Made by a program: the position numbers and the translations under genes. A stretch of 64,000 nucleotides of DNA. It comes from Mesorhizobium tianshanense. GTDB lineage: Bacteria > Pseudomonadota > Alphaproteobacteria > Rhizobiales > Rhizobiaceae. The notes beneath the pieces were generated by a model. The model was not told the DNA's origin and ran no database searches. It was given only the letters and a program-made list of their open reading frames with translations. The stretch lies in NCBI RefSeq assembly GCF_007830515.1, contig NZ_VLKT01000012.1, positions 93,687-157,686 of the forward strand, given 5' to 3'. Positions 42,700-51,289 of the stretch are shown one piece after another. The stretch's first letter is position 1; every line of letters starts with the position of its first letter.

Positions 42700-44318
42700 G
42701 CCACCTCGCCGAATGGCTGTTCGCGCGCGATCGCGGAATCCGGGAAATTGAACCAATCCAGTGACAGGCCGTAACGCTGCTGGTGATAGTCCTCCAGGCG
42801 GCGCACCATCGCCTTGTCCGGCGACGGATTGAGCCTGAGCGCTTTGCCCCAACGGTAATGGGTGATCTCCCCGTCTTGCACGACGAGATCGCCATCCTTG
42901 AAGACATACGCCGCCTGCCCCAGCATTTTCGCGATATTCCCGTTCCTGCGGTAGATCGCGATGTCGGCTATGGCGCCGGCGCCGAGATGGCCTCGATCGG
43001 TCAGCCCAAGCAGCTTGGCCGGGGCCGCGCGCGTCATGATGGCGATTTCCTCGAACGTGTATTCGCGCTCGATTGCGGCCAGGGTGGAGAGCGCCATCGC
43101 GGATTTCGAGAGTCCGGCAATCATTTCATTGCGCGCTTCCCGGCTCATCAGCAGCGCGAACAGCGCCGGATAGGCGGTAAAGGGTGCGCCGTTGGGGTGA
43201 TCGGTGGTGAAGAAGACCCGCCAGGGGTCGTCGATCAGCAGAAAAAGCTCGAGCCCGATCGCCCACTGCATCGTGCCATAGAAATCCTTGCCATAGCTGT
43301 AGGGCACGATGCCGCCGCCATTGCCGTCGCCGTCATGAATGACCGACTTCTTGGGGCTTGCACTGCCACGCGCCGAAAACTGCCGCATGACGTCGGAGGA
43401 GATGGTGACCGTCTGGCCGAACATCACCTGGCCAATGTCGATGGTGACTTCCGGCGTCGTGTTGACCAGTTCGGCAAGACGCGCCGCGGCCGAGGAAAAC
43501 TTGCGTTTCCCTTCCGTGCCGTAGCCGTAGAACTGGAGATGGGCGAGGTGCAGCGGCAGCCCTTCCGCCGCCGCGATCGTCGAAGCCGCCGTATCCGCCG
43601 ATCCAGGGCTGCCCAGATTGTTGCAATGGACATGCAGAGGATGCGGGACCCCGAGACTGTCGACCGCCGCCTGCAGCGTCTTGACGATCTTGCGCGAGCT
43701 GACGCCATAGGAAGGCACCACATCGTCCAGCGAGAAGGTGCGGACGTTTTCCTTGAAGGCGGCAGCCGCGCCGGCGTTGATCACCTTGACCCCGAGCGCT
43801 CGCGTCGAGGCGACGGTCCAGGCGACATAGTCCTCGATCATCGTCGAGGGGGCGTCGTCGCGGATCATCGACAGCAGGAAATCGTCGTTGCCGAGAATGG
43901 CTAGCGTCGCCTTGTCGATGATCGGGATGTCGGCCAGTTCGAGATGGGTGTGAAGCGCGGCTCCCGGCGACATCGCCGGCTCGACGACCGTGGTGAAACC
44001 CATCTTGGCGTAGAGGCAGCCGGTCTGGAAGGTCGACCAGCCGGCATTGGAGAGCGGCGTCGCCGCCGGCCGCGCCTGGTGGGCGGCATGTTGCTCGGGC
44101 AGGAGCAGCCGGGCCGTATTCACATTACCGCCGCCGATATGGGAGTGGATGTCGATGGCGCCCGCCATCACGATGCAGCCGGCGGCGTCGATGGTCCTGT
44201 CGGCGGCGCCTCCCGCTGGCGCTCCGACGATCTTGTCGTCCCTGATCCAGAGGTCGCCCTGGCCGAGACGGCCATTGACGGGATCGATGATGTCGCCGCC
44301 GGCGATTTTCGTCAGCAT
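42687..44318 (-). CDS. fhcA: Formyltransferase/hydrolase complex subunit A
   Basis: A 543-residue amidohydrolase-superfamily subunit, homologous to FwdA/FmdA. The metal-binding HSH motif is AIDIHSHIGGG (His58, His60). Further signature strings are NVNTARLLLPEQH, HPLHVHCNNLG and FTTDHPNGAPFTAYP. It hydrolyses the formyl cofactor to formate in the methylotrophic complex. The start ATG at 44316-44318 overlaps the fhcB 3' end by 7 bases. Confidence 0.96.
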   Translation of the reverse strand: MLTKIAGGDIIDPVNGRLGQGDLWIRDDKIVGAPAGGAADRTIDAAGCIVMAGAIDIHSHIGGGNVNTARLLLPEQHAAHQARPAATPLSNAGWSTFQTGCLYAKMGFTTVVEPAMSPGAALHTHLELADIPIIDKATLAILGNDDFLLSMIRDDAPSTMIEDYVAWTVASTRALGVKVINAGAAAAFKENVRTFSLDDVVPSYGVSSRKIVKTLQAAVDSLGVPHPLHVHCNNLGSPGSADTAASTIAAAEGLPLHLAHLQFYGYGTEGKRKFSSAAARLAELVNTTPEVTIDIGQVMFGQTVTISSDVMRQFSARGSASPKKSVIHDGDGNGGGIVPYSYGKDFYGTMQWAIGLELFLLIDDPWRVFFTTDHPNGAPFTAYPALFALLMSREARNEMIAGLSKSAMALSTLAAIEREYTFEEIAIMTRAAPAKLLGLTDRGHLGAGAIADIAIYRRNGNIAKMLGQAAYVFKDGDLVVQDGEITHYRWGKALRLNPSPDKAMVRRLEDYHQQRYGLSLDWFNFPDSAIAREQPFGEVACRT

Positions 44319-45403
44319 GGCAACGCGGCCTCGGCGGAGACATGACTGGCGACCAGGCGGATGACCGTCGCAGCGGAGGGCAGTTCGGACGCCGCTCGCG
44401 CATCGACCGACCTCAGCGAACCGGTGCGGCTGGAATAGAACACCGCCTCGTGATCGACGCCCGCTTCGCCGATGGCGATGGTGACCGCGGCGCCGGCTAT
44501 CGGCTTCTGCGTTTTCGCCAAGGCGATAAGCGCCATGCGGTGTCTTTTCTTCTGCGGCTGGACAATTGAGGAGGAGATCCGCAGGTGCAGGTCGGCTTCG
44601 CCGGCTGCGATCATGCGCGCGACGTCGTAACGCCAGGGATCGAAATCCGGGAAGCCGCGGGCAAAGCCCGTGCGCAGCGGAAAACCCGTCATCCAGGTCG
44701 AAGCGAGCGCGCTTCCCCATCCGTTTTTGCTGGCCGGCAGGTGCAGGCCGGATGCGCGTGACGTGCGGTTGAGATCGGCGATCAGTCCTTGCAGCATCTC
44801 CAGCGCCAGCCCGTCGGTTGCATCGCCTGAAAACAGGAAGACGGGAAAACGCGCGACCTCCAGGGCTTTGGCGAAATCGTCGAAATTCGACACCGGCTGC
44901 GATGTCTGACGCCCTCTGTACTGCGCCCTCAGCGCCGCCAGTGTCGCACCGAGGCTTGCCTCGCCGCAGGAAAGGAGCGTCGCCGCCCGCCCGTTGTTCA
45001 ACGGCGGCGCAGACGCCCCGTTCGGCCCGACCAGAAAGAATTCGCGTTGATTCTTGGCCGAGAGATCGGGAACCGTCCCGGCAAGTTCGCCGACAAATTC
45101 ATGATGGACCTGCGGGAGTTCGCCCACGATCACCACGACGTCGGCGCGCCGGCGCGTCTCGCCGGGCGCGACGGTCATCGCGCCTTTGTCGGTAAAAAGC
45201 GCGGTCTCCCGGGAAAGTGCCGCGCCATCGGCATGATCGTATGCCGCGCCGACCCGCTCAGCCAGCGCGATCGCCGCCCTGGTGCCGTGTATATCCGTAT
45301 CCAGGCTGAAAACCGGGCACCGGCTTGACCCCAACAGCGCGGCGGCATGTGCAGCCGCGCGCTCGACCAGCGTTTCCCGGTTGCCGATCCAAGCAACCGC
45401 CAT
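44312..45403 (-). CDS. fhcB: Formyltransferase/hydrolase complex subunit B
   Basis: A 363-residue subunit B homologue related to the molybdopterin-binding subunit of formylmethanofuran dehydrogenase, but much shorter and with no cysteine iron-sulfur motif at the N-terminus, as expected for the non-redox methylotroph version. Recognisable strings are DTDIHGTRAAIALAERVGA, FTDKGAMT and GWGSALASTWMTGFPLRTGF. First gene of fhcBADC. A 364-base noncoding stretch with a repeat lies upstream. Confidence 0.93.
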   Translation of the reverse strand: MAVAWIGNRETLVERAAAHAAALLGSSRCPVFSLDTDIHGTRAAIALAERVGAAYDHADGAALSRETALFTDKGAMTVAPGETRRRADVVVIVGELPQVHHEFVGELAGTVPDLSAKNQREFFLVGPNGASAPPLNNGRAATLLSCGEASLGATLAALRAQYRGRQTSQPVSNFDDFAKALEVARFPVFLFSGDATDGLALEMLQGLIADLNRTSRASGLHLPASKNGWGSALASTWMTGFPLRTGFARGFPDFDPWRYDVARMIAAGEADLHLRISSSIVQPQKKRHRMALIALAKTQKPIAGAAVTIAIGEAGVDHEAVFYSSRTGSLRSVDARAASELPSAATVIRLVASHVSAEAALPC

Positions 45404-45767
45404 TCACTACGCTACTTTCTGGTGCCGACCTGATCCTAGACGAAACTGGATTGGCCGTGAACCCCGCCTGTCAGAGACTGTTTCGAAATTCGCTCCGGCG
45501 AGTCATATGGTGGTGGTTTCGAGAACCGGAGCGCAGCGGACATTAGAGCGCCGCGCGTCCATTGGACGCGCAAAGGACGCCCTAACACTTTGGTTGGCGC
45601 ATGATCCTTTCCGGACACCGATTTCGGTTTCCGGGGTCATGCGCTGGGTCCGTGAGCACCGGAAGCGCAGAAAACGCCATCAGATGGCCGCCAGAGTAGA
45701 GTTTCCAAACGGTCTTTCAGCAGATTAGCGAATGTTTTCATAAGCTATCAACAAATTCCGACCGCGC
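45404..45767. other. Intergenic region before fhcB with a palindromic repeat
   Basis: 364 bases without a gene between fhcB and the carbinolamine-dehydratase-like gene on the same strand. The middle third is a two-hairpin repeat (listed separately). The fhcB promoter should lie in the roughly 140 bases between that repeat and the start codon, where I find no convincing -35/-10 pair. Confidence 0.5.
45545..45650. repeat. Rhizobial intergenic palindromic repeat (two hairpins)
   Basis: Hairpin 1: GCGCGTCC at 45553-45560 pairs with GGACGCGC at 45564-45571 around ATT. Hairpin 2: GCGCATGA at 45597-45604 pairs with TCATGCGC at 45637-45644, with an inner imperfect stem (CCGGACACC against GGTTTCCGG). 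The flanking words TTAGAGCGCCGCG and GGACGCCCTAACACTTTGG belong to a repeat I know from intergenic regions of Mesorhizobium and related genomes. Only one copy is in this window. Function unknown. Confidence 0.7.
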
Positions 45768-46148
45768 TTAATCATATTTGATGTAAGCGAAGCGCTGATC
45801 GGTCGGCGGAGTGCCTTCCAGCGCGCCGCCTTCCTTGGCCGGCTGCCACTGGACGACATCCTCGATCTTTTTGGCGAGCTCGAAGTCCTTGTCGGTGATG
45901 CCCTTCGCTGCGTGGTTCATCAGGCGCACCTCGACCCAGGCATAGGAGGCCGTGATATCGGGATGGTGCCACGCCGCCTCTGCGAGATGGCCGACCGTGT
46001 TGATGACCATCAGTGTCGATTTCCAGCTGTGGGTCTTGTATTTGCGCCGGATCCAGCCGTTCTCGTAGCGCCATTTCGGCAGCTCCTTCTCGAGCCGGTC
46101 GGCAATCTCGGCTTCCGAATAGACCTTCTCCCTGGCTGTCTCGCTCAT
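45768..46148 (-). CDS. Pterin-4a-carbinolamine dehydratase-like protein
   Basis: A 126-residue protein of the PCD/DCoH family. The family motif is seen in the block around VGHLAEAAWHHPDITASYAWVEV (paired histidines) and the C-terminal MNHAAKGITDKDFELAKKIED. The start ATG at 46146-46148 has GGAGG 5 bases upstream. PCD-family genes recur in H4MPT gene clusters of methylotrophs, so a role in pterin handling or H4MPT synthesis is likely here rather than phenylalanine hydroxylation. No phhA gene is nearby. Divergent from mptG. Confidence 0.82.
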   Translation of the reverse strand: MSETAREKVYSEAEIADRLEKELPKWRYENGWIRRKYKTHSWKSTLMVINTVGHLAEAAWHHPDITASYAWVEVRLMNHAAKGITDKDFELAKKIEDVVQWQPAKEGGALEGTPPTDQRFAYIKYD

Positions 46149-46303
46149 CTCGACCTCCGCGACTTGCCCGGTCTGTCTCCGCCGGGACCAAAGTAGATAA
46201 AACGAATGCTCTCTCCGGCTTGCCCCTTCGACGAAAACAGCTATCATGGCGACGGGCACCTAAACTTCCATGATGCGTCTATGATGCACCCATCGGGGGG
46301 TAG

Positions 46304-47272
46304 ATGTCGAATTCTGTTACCATACGAGTGCCCGCCCGCCTGCATCTTGGCTTCCTCGATCTCAATGGCGATGCCGGGCGCCGCTTTGGCAGCGTCGGGC
46401 TTCCGCTGAGCGAACCCGAAACCGTCGTCACCCTGTCGCGGTCCGGCGAGACCATCGTCGAAGGCACAGAGAGCCGTCGCGCCGGCGAGCATTTGTCGGC
46501 GCTCTGCAGGCATCTCGGCATTCGCGGCCAGCACCGTCTGGTGGTCGAACAGTCGATCCCGAGCCATGCCGGCCTGGGCTCCGGCACGCAGATCGCCCTT
46601 GCCGTCGCCTCGGCGCTGCGCACGCTTCACAACCTGCCTCTCGACATCGGCGGCGACGCGACCCTGCTCGAGCGCGGCGGCCGGTCCGGCATCGGCATCG
46701 CCAGTTTCGAACGCGGTGGCGTCATTGTCGACGCCGGCAAGGACGACAGCGGCAGGCCGCCGCCGGTCGTGGCGCGCCTGCCGTTCCCGGAAGAATGGCG
46801 CGTCATCCTGATCCTCGACCATGGCGGGCATGGCCTGCATGGCGATGCCGAGATCGCGGCGTTTCGTGCGCTGCCGCCCTTCCCGGCATCCGGCAGCGGG
46901 GAGATCTGCCGGCGGGTGCTGATGGGCATCATGCCTGCCCTGGTCGAGCATGACCTTCCAGCCTTCGGCGCCGCCGTCGCCGCGATCCAGATGCTGATCG
47001 GCACCCATTTCGCCCCGGCGCAGGGCGGCGTGTTCACCTCCAAGCGGGTCGAGACAGTGGCCCACGGTCTCAACGGAGCAGGCGCCGTCGGCATCGGCCA
47101 GAGCTCGTGGGGGCCGACAGGGTTTGCCTTCGCCCCGTCGCAAGACGCCGCGGTCAGGTTCGTCGGCGCGGTTCGGCAGACCGTTGAAGACGGCATCGAG
47201 ATCAGAATTGTCAAGGGCAGGAATTCCGGCGCGAAGATCAGTTCGACCAGGCTCGATCTCGTCGGCAGCTGA
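46304..47272 (+). CDS. mptG: Beta-ribofuranosylaminobenzene 5'-phosphate synthase
   Basis: A 322-residue GHMP-kinase-family protein. RFAP synthase makes the C-glycoside between 4-hydroxybenzoate or aminobenzoate and PRPP, the first committed step of methanopterin synthesis. The start VTIRVPARLHLGFLDLNGD is typical of the family, followed by the glycine-rich phosphate loop PSHAGLGSGTQIALAVASAL and the C-terminal GQSSWGPTGFAF. It is the first gene of the plus-strand run of the C1 island, opposite to the PCD-like gene across 155 bases. Confidence 0.93.
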   Translation: MSNSVTIRVPARLHLGFLDLNGDAGRRFGSVGLPLSEPETVVTLSRSGETIVEGTESRRAGEHLSALCRHLGIRGQHRLVVEQSIPSHAGLGSGTQIALAVASALRTLHNLPLDIGGDATLLERGGRSGIGIASFERGGVIVDAGKDDSGRPPPVVARLPFPEEWRVILILDHGGHGLHGDAEIAAFRALPPFPASGSGEICRRVLMGIMPALVEHDLPAFGAAVAAIQMLIGTHFAPAQGGVFTSKRVETVAHGLNGAGAVGIGQSSWGPTGFAFAPSQDAAVRFVGAVRQTVEDGIEIRIVKGRNSGAKISSTRLDLVGS

Positions 47273-47313
47273 CGCGTCGGCAACACGATCACGTTCAAGC
47301 AGAAAGGCGAGAA

Positions 47314-48207
47314 ATGGCCCGCAAACATATCCTGCACATGCTGACGCCGTTGAAGCACATGAGCCCTTTCGACGTGAACATGGCGCTCGATGCAGGCTTC
47401 GACGCCGTCGTCCCCTATGTCGATGTAAGCCTCGACGAGGTGACGGGCCTCGTGCAGGACGCGATCTTCTCGCGCCCGCCCGATGCGGGCGTCGACACCG
47501 GCATCTTCATCGCCGGCAAGGATGCCTCGCTGGCGCTCGACATGTTCGACGCAGCAAAGAAGGCGATGGTGCCGCCTTTCCAGGTTTCGGTCTTCGCCGA
47601 TCCGGCCGGCTCGTTCACCACGGCCGCGGCGATGGTGGCCAAGGTCGAAAAAGCGCTGGAGACAAAATTCACGCGTGGGCTCAAGGACACGAGGGTTGCT
47701 GTTTTCGGCGCCACCGGCGTTGTCGGCTTCTGCACCGCCGTCATCGCCGCCAGGGAAGGCGCCAAGGTCACGCTTGTCGGCCATGACGGCATCGAACGGG
47801 TCAAGCAGATCGCGGCCGAGATCGAAAGCCGATTCAAGATCTCCGTGGACGCGGCCGACGGATCGAGCGACGCCCGCAAGACCAAGCTGGTCGAGGCAAG
47901 CGAAGTGATCCTGGCCTGCGCCAAGGCCGGCGTCCAGGTGGTTTCGAAAGCCCAGTTGAAAGGCGACGGCCTGCTCATTGCCGCCGACGTCAATGCGGTT
48001 CCGCCGGCCGGCATCGAAGGCGTGGCCGTCAATGCCAACGGCGATCCGCTCGAAGCGGCAAAAGCTGTCGGCATTGGTCCGCTGGCCATCGGCAACGTGA
48101 AATATAAGGTCGAGTTCGGCCTCTTCAAAAGAATGATCGAATCCGAAAAAACGATCACGCTCGATTTCCAGGAAGCGTTTTCCCTTGCACGCGAAATCGC
48201 CAAATAG
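47314..48207 (+). CDS. mtdB: NAD(P)-dependent methylene-H4MPT dehydrogenase
   Basis: A 297-residue dehydrogenase of the MtdA/MtdB family that oxidises methylene-H4MPT to methenyl-H4MPT. The N-terminal ILHMLTPLKHMSPFDVNMA and the substrate region DAGVDTGIFIAGKDASLALDM are family hallmarks. The Rossmann loop is FGATGVVGFCTAVIAAREGA. Placement between mptG and mch, as in other Rhizobiales, argues for MtdB over MtdA. RBS AAAGGCGAG before ATG 47314. It overlaps the next gene by 23 bases. Confidence 0.93.
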   Translation: MARKHILHMLTPLKHMSPFDVNMALDAGFDAVVPYVDVSLDEVTGLVQDAIFSRPPDAGVDTGIFIAGKDASLALDMFDAAKKAMVPPFQVSVFADPAGSFTTAAAMVAKVEKALETKFTRGLKDTRVAVFGATGVVGFCTAVIAAREGAKVTLVGHDGIERVKQIAAEIESRFKISVDAADGSSDARKTKLVEASEVILACAKAGVQVVSKAQLKGDGLLIAADVNAVPPAGIEGVAVNANGDPLEAAKAVGIGPLAIGNVKYKVEFGLFKRMIESEKTITLDFQEAFSLAREIAK

Positions 48208-49315
48208 CGCCGGATCTCTCCTGATCGCGGCGATTTCAGGCCGGGCGCTGGCTGCCGCCGCGCGCCGCGCCGGCTATCGTCCGCTGGTCGCCGATTTCTT
48301 TTGCGATACGGACACGGTCGCGCTCGCAGAACGCGCGACGATGCTGCCGGGCGACCTGCAGCGCGGCGTCGACGGCGAGCGCATCATCGAGACGCTTCGG
48401 CAATTGGCTGGAGACGACCGGCCGGTCGCCATCATCCTGGGCTCGGGCTTCGAGCGGATGACGGAGACCGTCGACGAGATCGCGCGCCATTTTCAGCTCG
48501 CCGGCAACAACGGCGCCGCGATCCGCAGGATCAAGGACCCGCAAGCGCTGGCCGCCGATTGCGCCGAACTCGGCATCCCGCATCCGGAATTCCGATGGGA
48601 CCGGCCGCCTGATCCGGAGAACTGGGTGGTCAAGACCGCGGGCGGCGCCGGCGGCGGACATATCAGACGGGCCGCCGGAGAAACCCCGGCCGCCGGTCGC
48701 TATTTCCAGCGTTTCGTTGCCGGCCGCAGCATCTCGGCCCTGTTCGTCGGCGACGGCCAGGCCGCTGATATCGTCGGCTTCAGCCGGCAATGGGCGTCCC
48801 CTGCCCCGGCAGCGCCCTATCGCTACGGCGGCGCCGTGCGGTTGAGACGCTTCGACCGCAGGCAAGCTGAAATCATCCGCGGCTGGCTTTCAGGTCTGGC
48901 GCGCCGGGCCGGTCTGGTCGGATTGTGCAGCGCCGATCTCATTCGCGGACCGGACGGCCACACGCTCATCGAGATCAATCCGCGGCCAGGCGCCACGCTC
49001 GACATTTTCGACGATGCCGACGCGCCACTGATCGAAGCGCATCTGCGCGCCGCGGCAGGCAGGGCCTACCGCCTGCCGCGCTTCGTCGATTCGATGGCAT
49101 CGATGGTGACCTACGCCGCGGCGCCGATCGCCCGCTTTCCATCGATTGCCTGGCCTGAATGGACTGCCGACCATCAGTCGCCCGGCACCCGTCTGATTGC
49201 CGGCGACCCTGTCTGCACCGTCTTCGCGCGCGGTCCGAGCGCCGATTTGACGAGGCGGCTCATCAAGGGACAGGCCAGCCGATTGCAACACCAATGGGAA
49301 GGAGACCGGACATGA
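48185..49315 (+). CDS. ATP-grasp protein of the H4MPT island
   Basis: A 376-residue ATP-grasp enzyme. It has an N-terminal preATP-grasp fold (LIAAISGRALAAAARRAGYRPLVAD), the ATP-lysine strand WVVKTAGGAGGGHIRRA, and the metal site DGHTLIEINPRPGATLDIF. It is one of the conserved uncharacterised genes next to mch in methylotroph clusters and presumably forms an amide or ester bond in H4MPT or methylofuran synthesis. The start is TTG at 48185 inside the mtdB end. The stop overlaps the mch start. Confidence 0.82.
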   Translation: MHAKSPNSAGSLLIAAISGRALAAAARRAGYRPLVADFFCDTDTVALAERATMLPGDLQRGVDGERIIETLRQLAGDDRPVAIILGSGFERMTETVDEIARHFQLAGNNGAAIRRIKDPQALAADCAELGIPHPEFRWDRPPDPENWVVKTAGGAGGGHIRRAAGETPAAGRYFQRFVAGRSISALFVGDGQAADIVGFSRQWASPAPAAPYRYGGAVRLRRFDRRQAEIIRGWLSGLARRAGLVGLCSADLIRGPDGHTLIEINPRPGATLDIFDDADAPLIEAHLRAAAGRAYRLPRFVDSMASMVTYAAAPIARFPSIAWPEWTADHQSPGTRLIAGDPVCTVFARGPSADLTRRLIKGQASRLQHQWEGDRT

Positions 49316-50268
49316 AAGATGGTTCGGCATTCCTCAACGACAATGCGCAGCGCATCGTCGACGGCATGATCGGCGACGCCGAACGCCTGCGTATCGCCGT
49401 TTCCAGGGGGCCATTGGGCGAGTGCCTGATCGATGCCGGCGCCAAGGCCGCCGGCGGCGTCGAGGCGGGGCTGCGCATGGCGGAAGCCGCGATGGGCGGT
49501 CTCGCCATCGTTTCGGCGTTCATGGACCGCGCGTCGCAGAAATGGCCGTTCACCGTCGAAGTGCGGTCTTCGCAGCCGGTGCTTGCCTGCCTGGGCAGCC
49601 AGTATGCGGGCTGGAATCTGTCGAGCCAGGACTATTTCGCCATGGGATCGGGACCGGCACGGGCGCTCGCCCGCGTCGAACCGCTGTTCGAAGCACTTTC
49701 CTATCGCGACACCGCGTCATCCGCCGTGCTTATCCTGGAGACGGCCGAACCGCCGCCCCGAGCGATCGTCGAGAAAGTCGGCAAGGCGACCGGACTGGCA
49801 ACCGAACAGCTCACCTTCCTCTATGCGCCGACACAAAGCCTTGCGGGCGGCGTGCAGATCGTTGCGCGCTCGCTCGAGGTTGCCTTGCACAAGGCCAACG
49901 ATCTCAAATTTCCGCTGGAGAACATTGTCGACGGCATCGGCGCGGCACCCATCCCCGCCCCCCATCCAGATTTTCTGACCGCCATGGGCAGAACCAACGA
50001 CGCCATCATCTATGGCGGCAGCGTCCAGCTCTTCGTAAAAGGCTCGTCGAAAGAGGCCGGGGAGCTCGCGGAGCGACTGCCGAGCCGCGCCTCGCGGGAC
50101 CATGGCCATCCCTTCGCCGAGATCTTCAAGCGGTTCAAGGGTGATTTCTATGCCATCGATCCGCTGCTGTTCAGCCCGGCAGAAGTGATCGTGACGGCAA
50201 TCGAGACCGGCGACACGTTTCGCGCCGGCGAGCGTGATCTGCGGATGCTCGAACGGAGCCTCGGTTAG
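49312..50268 (+). CDS. mch: Methenyl-H4MPT cyclohydrolase
   Basis: A 318-residue cyclohydrolase that converts methenyl-H4MPT to formyl-H4MPT, between MtdB and Fhc. Characteristic strings are LNDNAQRIVDGMI, GECLIDAGAKAAGGVEAGL, CLGSQYAGWNL and AMGSGPARALA. The ATG at 49312 overlaps the previous TGA (ATGA) and has GGAGACC upstream, so the longer open frame is not used. Cytoplasmic. Confidence 0.96.
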   Translation: MKDGSAFLNDNAQRIVDGMIGDAERLRIAVSRGPLGECLIDAGAKAAGGVEAGLRMAEAAMGGLAIVSAFMDRASQKWPFTVEVRSSQPVLACLGSQYAGWNLSSQDYFAMGSGPARALARVEPLFEALSYRDTASSAVLILETAEPPPRAIVEKVGKATGLATEQLTFLYAPTQSLAGGVQIVARSLEVALHKANDLKFPLENIVDGIGAAPIPAPHPDFLTAMGRTNDAIIYGGSVQLFVKGSSKEAGELAERLPSRASRDHGHPFAEIFKRFKGDFYAIDPLLFSPAEVIVTAIETGDTFRAGERDLRMLERSLG

Positions 50269-50332
50269 ACATGGTGGTGCAACTGGTATGGAACCGCCCA
50301 CGCCTTCGGTATACCGGTATCCGAGGCGCTGC

Positions 50333-51289
50333 ATGATCCCGCGCATCCTGATCGCCAGCGACAATTCCGACACCCGCTCCAAGGGCCTGGCGGCAAGGCT
50401 GGAGCGGCGGGGCGCCATGGTCGCAACCGTGCCCCTGGCGGCGATTGCGTTCGACACCGGCAGCCCGAGCGGACTTTCGATTCCCGGTTTCGGCGGCACG
50501 CTGCCCGACGCCGTGCTCGTCCGTTCGATCGCCGCCGGATCGTTCGAAGCGGTCACCCGGCGCCTCGGCGTGCTGCACGCATTCGGCAAGCTTACAATTC
50601 CGGTGTGGAATTCCGCACAGGCGATAGAACGCTGCGTCGACAAGTCGATGACGACGTTCCTTCTGAACAATGCCGGCCTGCCGACGCCGCCGACATTCGC
50701 GGTCGAGGGACGTGCCATGGCCGAAGCGGTCGCCGAGCGCGAACTGCCGTTCACGCCGCTGGTGCTGAAGCCGCTTTTCGGCGCGCAGGGCCGCGGCATC
50801 AGGCTGATCGAAACGCTGTCCGATCTCCCGGCCGAGGACGAGGTCAACGGCGTCTATTATCTCCAGCACTACGTGCCGCGTCCCGGCCCTCCTTTCCGCG
50901 ATTTTCGCGTTTTCGTCTGCGCCGGCCAGGTTCTGGCGATGATGTGCCGCCGTGGCGACGACTGGATCACCAACGTCAATCGCGGAGCCGTGCCCGAGCT
51001 GGTTTCGGGGCTGGTTTCGGGGCATGGCGAACCCGAATTGGCGGCGCTGGCAAAAGAAGCCGCTGCCGCTATCGGCGCGGATTTCGCCGGCGTCGACATC
51101 GTGCCGGCGGCCGACGGCCGCCTGTTCGTGCTGGAGGTCAACAGCATGCCCGCCTGGTCCGGGCTTCAATCGGTCGTCGCGGTGAACATCGCCGATGCGA
51201 TTGCCGACGCCCTGCTGAAATTCCTGGCCGATCGAACCGAAGCGGCGACGGCGCGCCCCTACCGTTTCACCGCGCCGGCGAATTCGTGA
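50333..51289 (+). CDS. RimK-like ATP-grasp protein of the H4MPT island
   Basis: A 318-residue ATP-grasp ligase resembling RimK and the glutamate ligases of cofactor synthesis. Features are RCVDKSMTTFLLNNAGLPTPPTF, LVLKPLFGAQGRGIRLI (ATP lysine and glycine loop), FRDFRVFVCAG and the metal site LFVLEVNSMPAWSGLQ. The start ATG at 50333 has GAGG upstream. By position and family it may add an amino acid to H4MPT or to the methylofuran side chain (inference). It overlaps the next gene by 4 bases. Confidence 0.83.
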   Translation: MIPRILIASDNSDTRSKGLAARLERRGAMVATVPLAAIAFDTGSPSGLSIPGFGGTLPDAVLVRSIAAGSFEAVTRRLGVLHAFGKLTIPVWNSAQAIERCVDKSMTTFLLNNAGLPTPPTFAVEGRAMAEAVAERELPFTPLVLKPLFGAQGRGIRLIETLSDLPAEDEVNGVYYLQHYVPRPGPPFRDFRVFVCAGQVLAMMCRRGDDWITNVNRGAVPELVSGLVSGHGEPELAALAKEAAAAIGADFAGVDIVPAADGRLFVLEVNSMPAWSGLQSVVAVNIADAIADALLKFLADRTEAATARPYRFTAPANS

